This document shows positions 14,188 through 15,568 of a stretch of 15,568 nt of DNA, piece after piece; the stretch's first letter is position 1, and each line of letters starts with the position of its first letter. The notes beneath the pieces were generated by a model. That model was given only the letters and a program-made list of their open reading frames with translations, was not told the DNA's origin and did no database searches. Source of the stretch: an uncultured delta proteobacterium (GTDB taxonomy: Bacteria > Myxococcota_A > Polyangia > Polyangiales > Polyangiaceae). The position numbers were made by a program, and so were the translations under genes. Location: assembly GCA_903893335.1 (NCBI GenBank), contig CAITLX010000484.1, positions 1 to 15,568 of the forward strand, given 5' to 3'.

Positions 14188-15568
14188 TCAGTCGTGCACG
14201 ACGATGAACGCCCCTTCGCCCCACACCGAGTGCCAGCCGTCGGGGAGCGCGGGCGCGGCCCAGTCGAAGACGCGGCGCGCGTCGAGCGGCGAGAGGCCGA
14301 CGCCGGGCGTCCCCTTGGTCGCCCCGAAGTTGGTCAGCCACCACGAGGCCTCGAGCGCGATGCGACGGTCGGAGCCCGCAGTCGCGCCGAGCACGACCAG
14401 CGGCGTCTCGGCGCGCGCCCTGCCGAGCGGCACGGCGACGTCGAACGGAGCGGCAAGCGTGCGGTGCTTCGAAGCGACGCGGAACTTGCCGCGCGCCGTG
14501 TCGGGGCCGACCGCTCCGAGCGTCGCGTACACGACGCGATCGCCCTCGCGCAGCAGCACCGCGTGCGTACGCGCGTCGACGTCGACGAACCTCTCGGCGG
14601 CGCCGAGCCCGTAGCTCGCCGCGGCACGCGGCATGACCTCGATCGCGTCGCTCGCGCGCAGGAAGGCCCCGGGCTCGGTCGTCTCGACGAAGACGTCGCC
14701 GCCGACGCGCACGCGCTTGTCGGAGAGCGTCACCACGGTGCCCGGCGCCCAGCTCGGCTCGCCGGCGCGAAAGGCGCCTCCCTCCTGGTGGTAGGGCGCG
14801 CGCCGCTTGCCGTGCACGATCGCGAAGCGCGCGGCGCCGGAGATCTCGGTGCCGTGGAACGCGGAGACGACCGCGCGCCGCACGCGCTCGCGCGGCACGA
14901 GCAGCAGGTCGGGCGTCACGAGCCACACGCGCCCGTCGGCGTCGACCTCGCCGACCCACCCGATCGGCGCGCCCCCCGACACGACGCCGACGACGGGAGA
15001 GCCCGCCGCGACCGGGCGCGGGGCGTAGGGCGCGAAGGCGCCGGCGCGTAGCTCGTCGGGCATCGCCTCGCCCGACGGCGCGCTGTCGACGGCCTCGGGC
15101 GCGAGCTTCTTCTGCAGCGCCGCGAGCCCAGGCTCGCTCGCGCGCTGCTCTCCCTTGGTCGGCACGCGCGCGTACAGCGGCGACTCGGTGGCGAAGCCGT
15201 AACTGGCCGGCAGCGGGCCGCTCGTGCCCCGCGCCCAGCGCGCGAGCACGCGCACCGCGGGGCTCGTCGCGTCGCGCGTGGTCCCCTCGCCGGCGCAGAC
15301 GAAGCCAGCCGGAGCCACCGGCACCCACGGCGTCGCGCAGCCGTCGCCCGCGCTCGCCGCGCGCGTGGCGTCGATCGCGGCCGAGCCCCCCGCCCGCACC
15401 ACGCCCACCCGAGGCGACTTCGCCGAGGCAGCCGCGCGCACGTCGAGCGCCGCGGCGGTGACGTACACGCGCTCGCCGGCGTCGGCGCGAGCCACCGGGG
15501 CGAGCAGCGCCACGGCGACGCACGTCGTCAGCCCGGCCGCGACGCGCGAACGCGTCGGCCCGCGAGAG
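14188..15568 (-). CDS. SH3/L,D-transpeptidase-fold exported protein lacking the catalytic residues (5' end beyond window)
   Basis: The C-terminal half aligns well with the YkuD-type L,D-transpeptidase family of myxobacteria: FVDVDARTHAVLL, VVYATLGAVG, RGKFRVASKH, LSPLDARRVFDWAAPALPDGWHSV. Active members cross-link peptidoglycan using a cysteine in a Ser-His-Gly-Cys motif. Here the matching stretch is Gly-Thr-Pro-Gly (codons 14302-14313), and the preceding histidine positions are replaced in LEASWWL (14335-14355). The N-terminal part contains an SH3b-like segment (RVYVTAAALDVRAAASAKS). A first start codon in the window would be GTG 15513, but that leaves only about 11 residues before the cleavage site ARADA. 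Reading on gives an uninterrupted typical signal peptide (RSRVAAGLTTCVAVALLAPVARADA) with no start codon before the window edge, so the true start is most likely beyond base 15568. The predicted location is the periplasm, with a binding or scaffolding role inferred. Confidence 0.85.
   Translation of the reverse strand, partial: SRGPTRSRVAAGLTTCVAVALLAPVARADAGERVYVTAAALDVRAAASAKSPRVGVVRAGGSAAIDATRAASAGDGCATPWVPVAPAGFVCAGEGTTRDATSPAVRVLARWARGTSGPLPASYGFATESPLYARVPTKGEQRASEPGLAALQKKLAPEAVDSAPSGEAMPDELRAGAFAPYAPRPVAAGSPVVGVVSGGAPIGWVGEVDADGRVWLVTPDLLLVPRERVRRAVVSAFHGTEISGAARFAIVHGKRRAPYHQEGGAFRAGEPSWAPGTVVTLSDKRVRVGGDVFVETTEPGAFLRASDAIEVMPRAAASYGLGAAERFVDVDARTHAVLLREGDRVVYATLGAVGPDTARGKFRVASKHRTLAAPFDVAVPLGRARAETPLVVLGATAGSDRRIALEASWWLTNFGATKGTPGVGLSPLDARRVFDWAAPALPDGWHSVWGEGAFIVVHD

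Noticed and set aside
15511..15513. GTG at 15513 as the true start of the L,D-transpeptidase-like gene.
   Set aside because: It truncates the signal peptide, and the frame stays open with signal-peptide sequence up to the window edge.

Overview
The window is very GC-rich and reads as a myxobacterial (Myxococcota) chromosome, probably from the Polyangiales/Sandaracinaceae side. The best evidence is a protein ending in a MYXO-CTERM tail (Gly-Cys-Gly-Cys-Arg, hydrophobic helix, Arg cluster) with a MopE-type metal-binding motif. Four outer-membrane-type lipoproteins, three of them with acidic Asp/Ala/Ser/Glu-containing segments soon after the lipid-attachment cysteine, fit the same group. All three frames of both strands stay open for long stretches, so most long open frames are shadows. 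Genes were chosen by family motifs, start signals and gene spacing.

Layout. (1) Minus strand, 5090 to 1: a MYXO-CTERM cysteine-rich surface protein, then 8 nt later a Uup-like ABC-F ATPase, then a DEAD-box RNA helicase that runs off the left edge. (2) Plus strand, 5168 to 9470: a vitamin B12 uptake block. It holds a surface lipoprotein, a clear cobalamin riboswitch (5932-6123), a BtuB-type TonB-dependent receptor broken by a frameshift near a (GC)6 tract, and a beta-propeller lipoprotein resembling Bacteroidetes BtuG that overlaps the btuB stop codon. (3) A divergent pair of secreted polysaccharide-active lipoproteins: a GH38 alpha-mannosidase-like enzyme (minus, 12237-9508) and a pectate-lyase-3-type beta-helix protein (plus, 12318-14078). 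(4) Minus strand at the right edge: an SH3/L,D-transpeptidase-fold protein whose catalytic residues have been replaced, followed 5 nt later by tRNA-Leu(UAA).

The most interesting system is the B12 block. A riboswitch-controlled BtuB is translationally coupled to a propeller lipoprotein, with a second surface lipoprotein just upstream. This recalls the BtuB plus surface-lipoprotein uptake of gut Bacteroidetes, here in what looks like a myxobacterium. The second notable item is the L,D-transpeptidase-like protein: its alignment landmarks survive but the Ser-His-Gly-Cys motif and nearby histidines are gone.

No insertion sequence, integrase, CRISPR array or phage gene was seen, and no gene-free stretch exceeds 300 bases.
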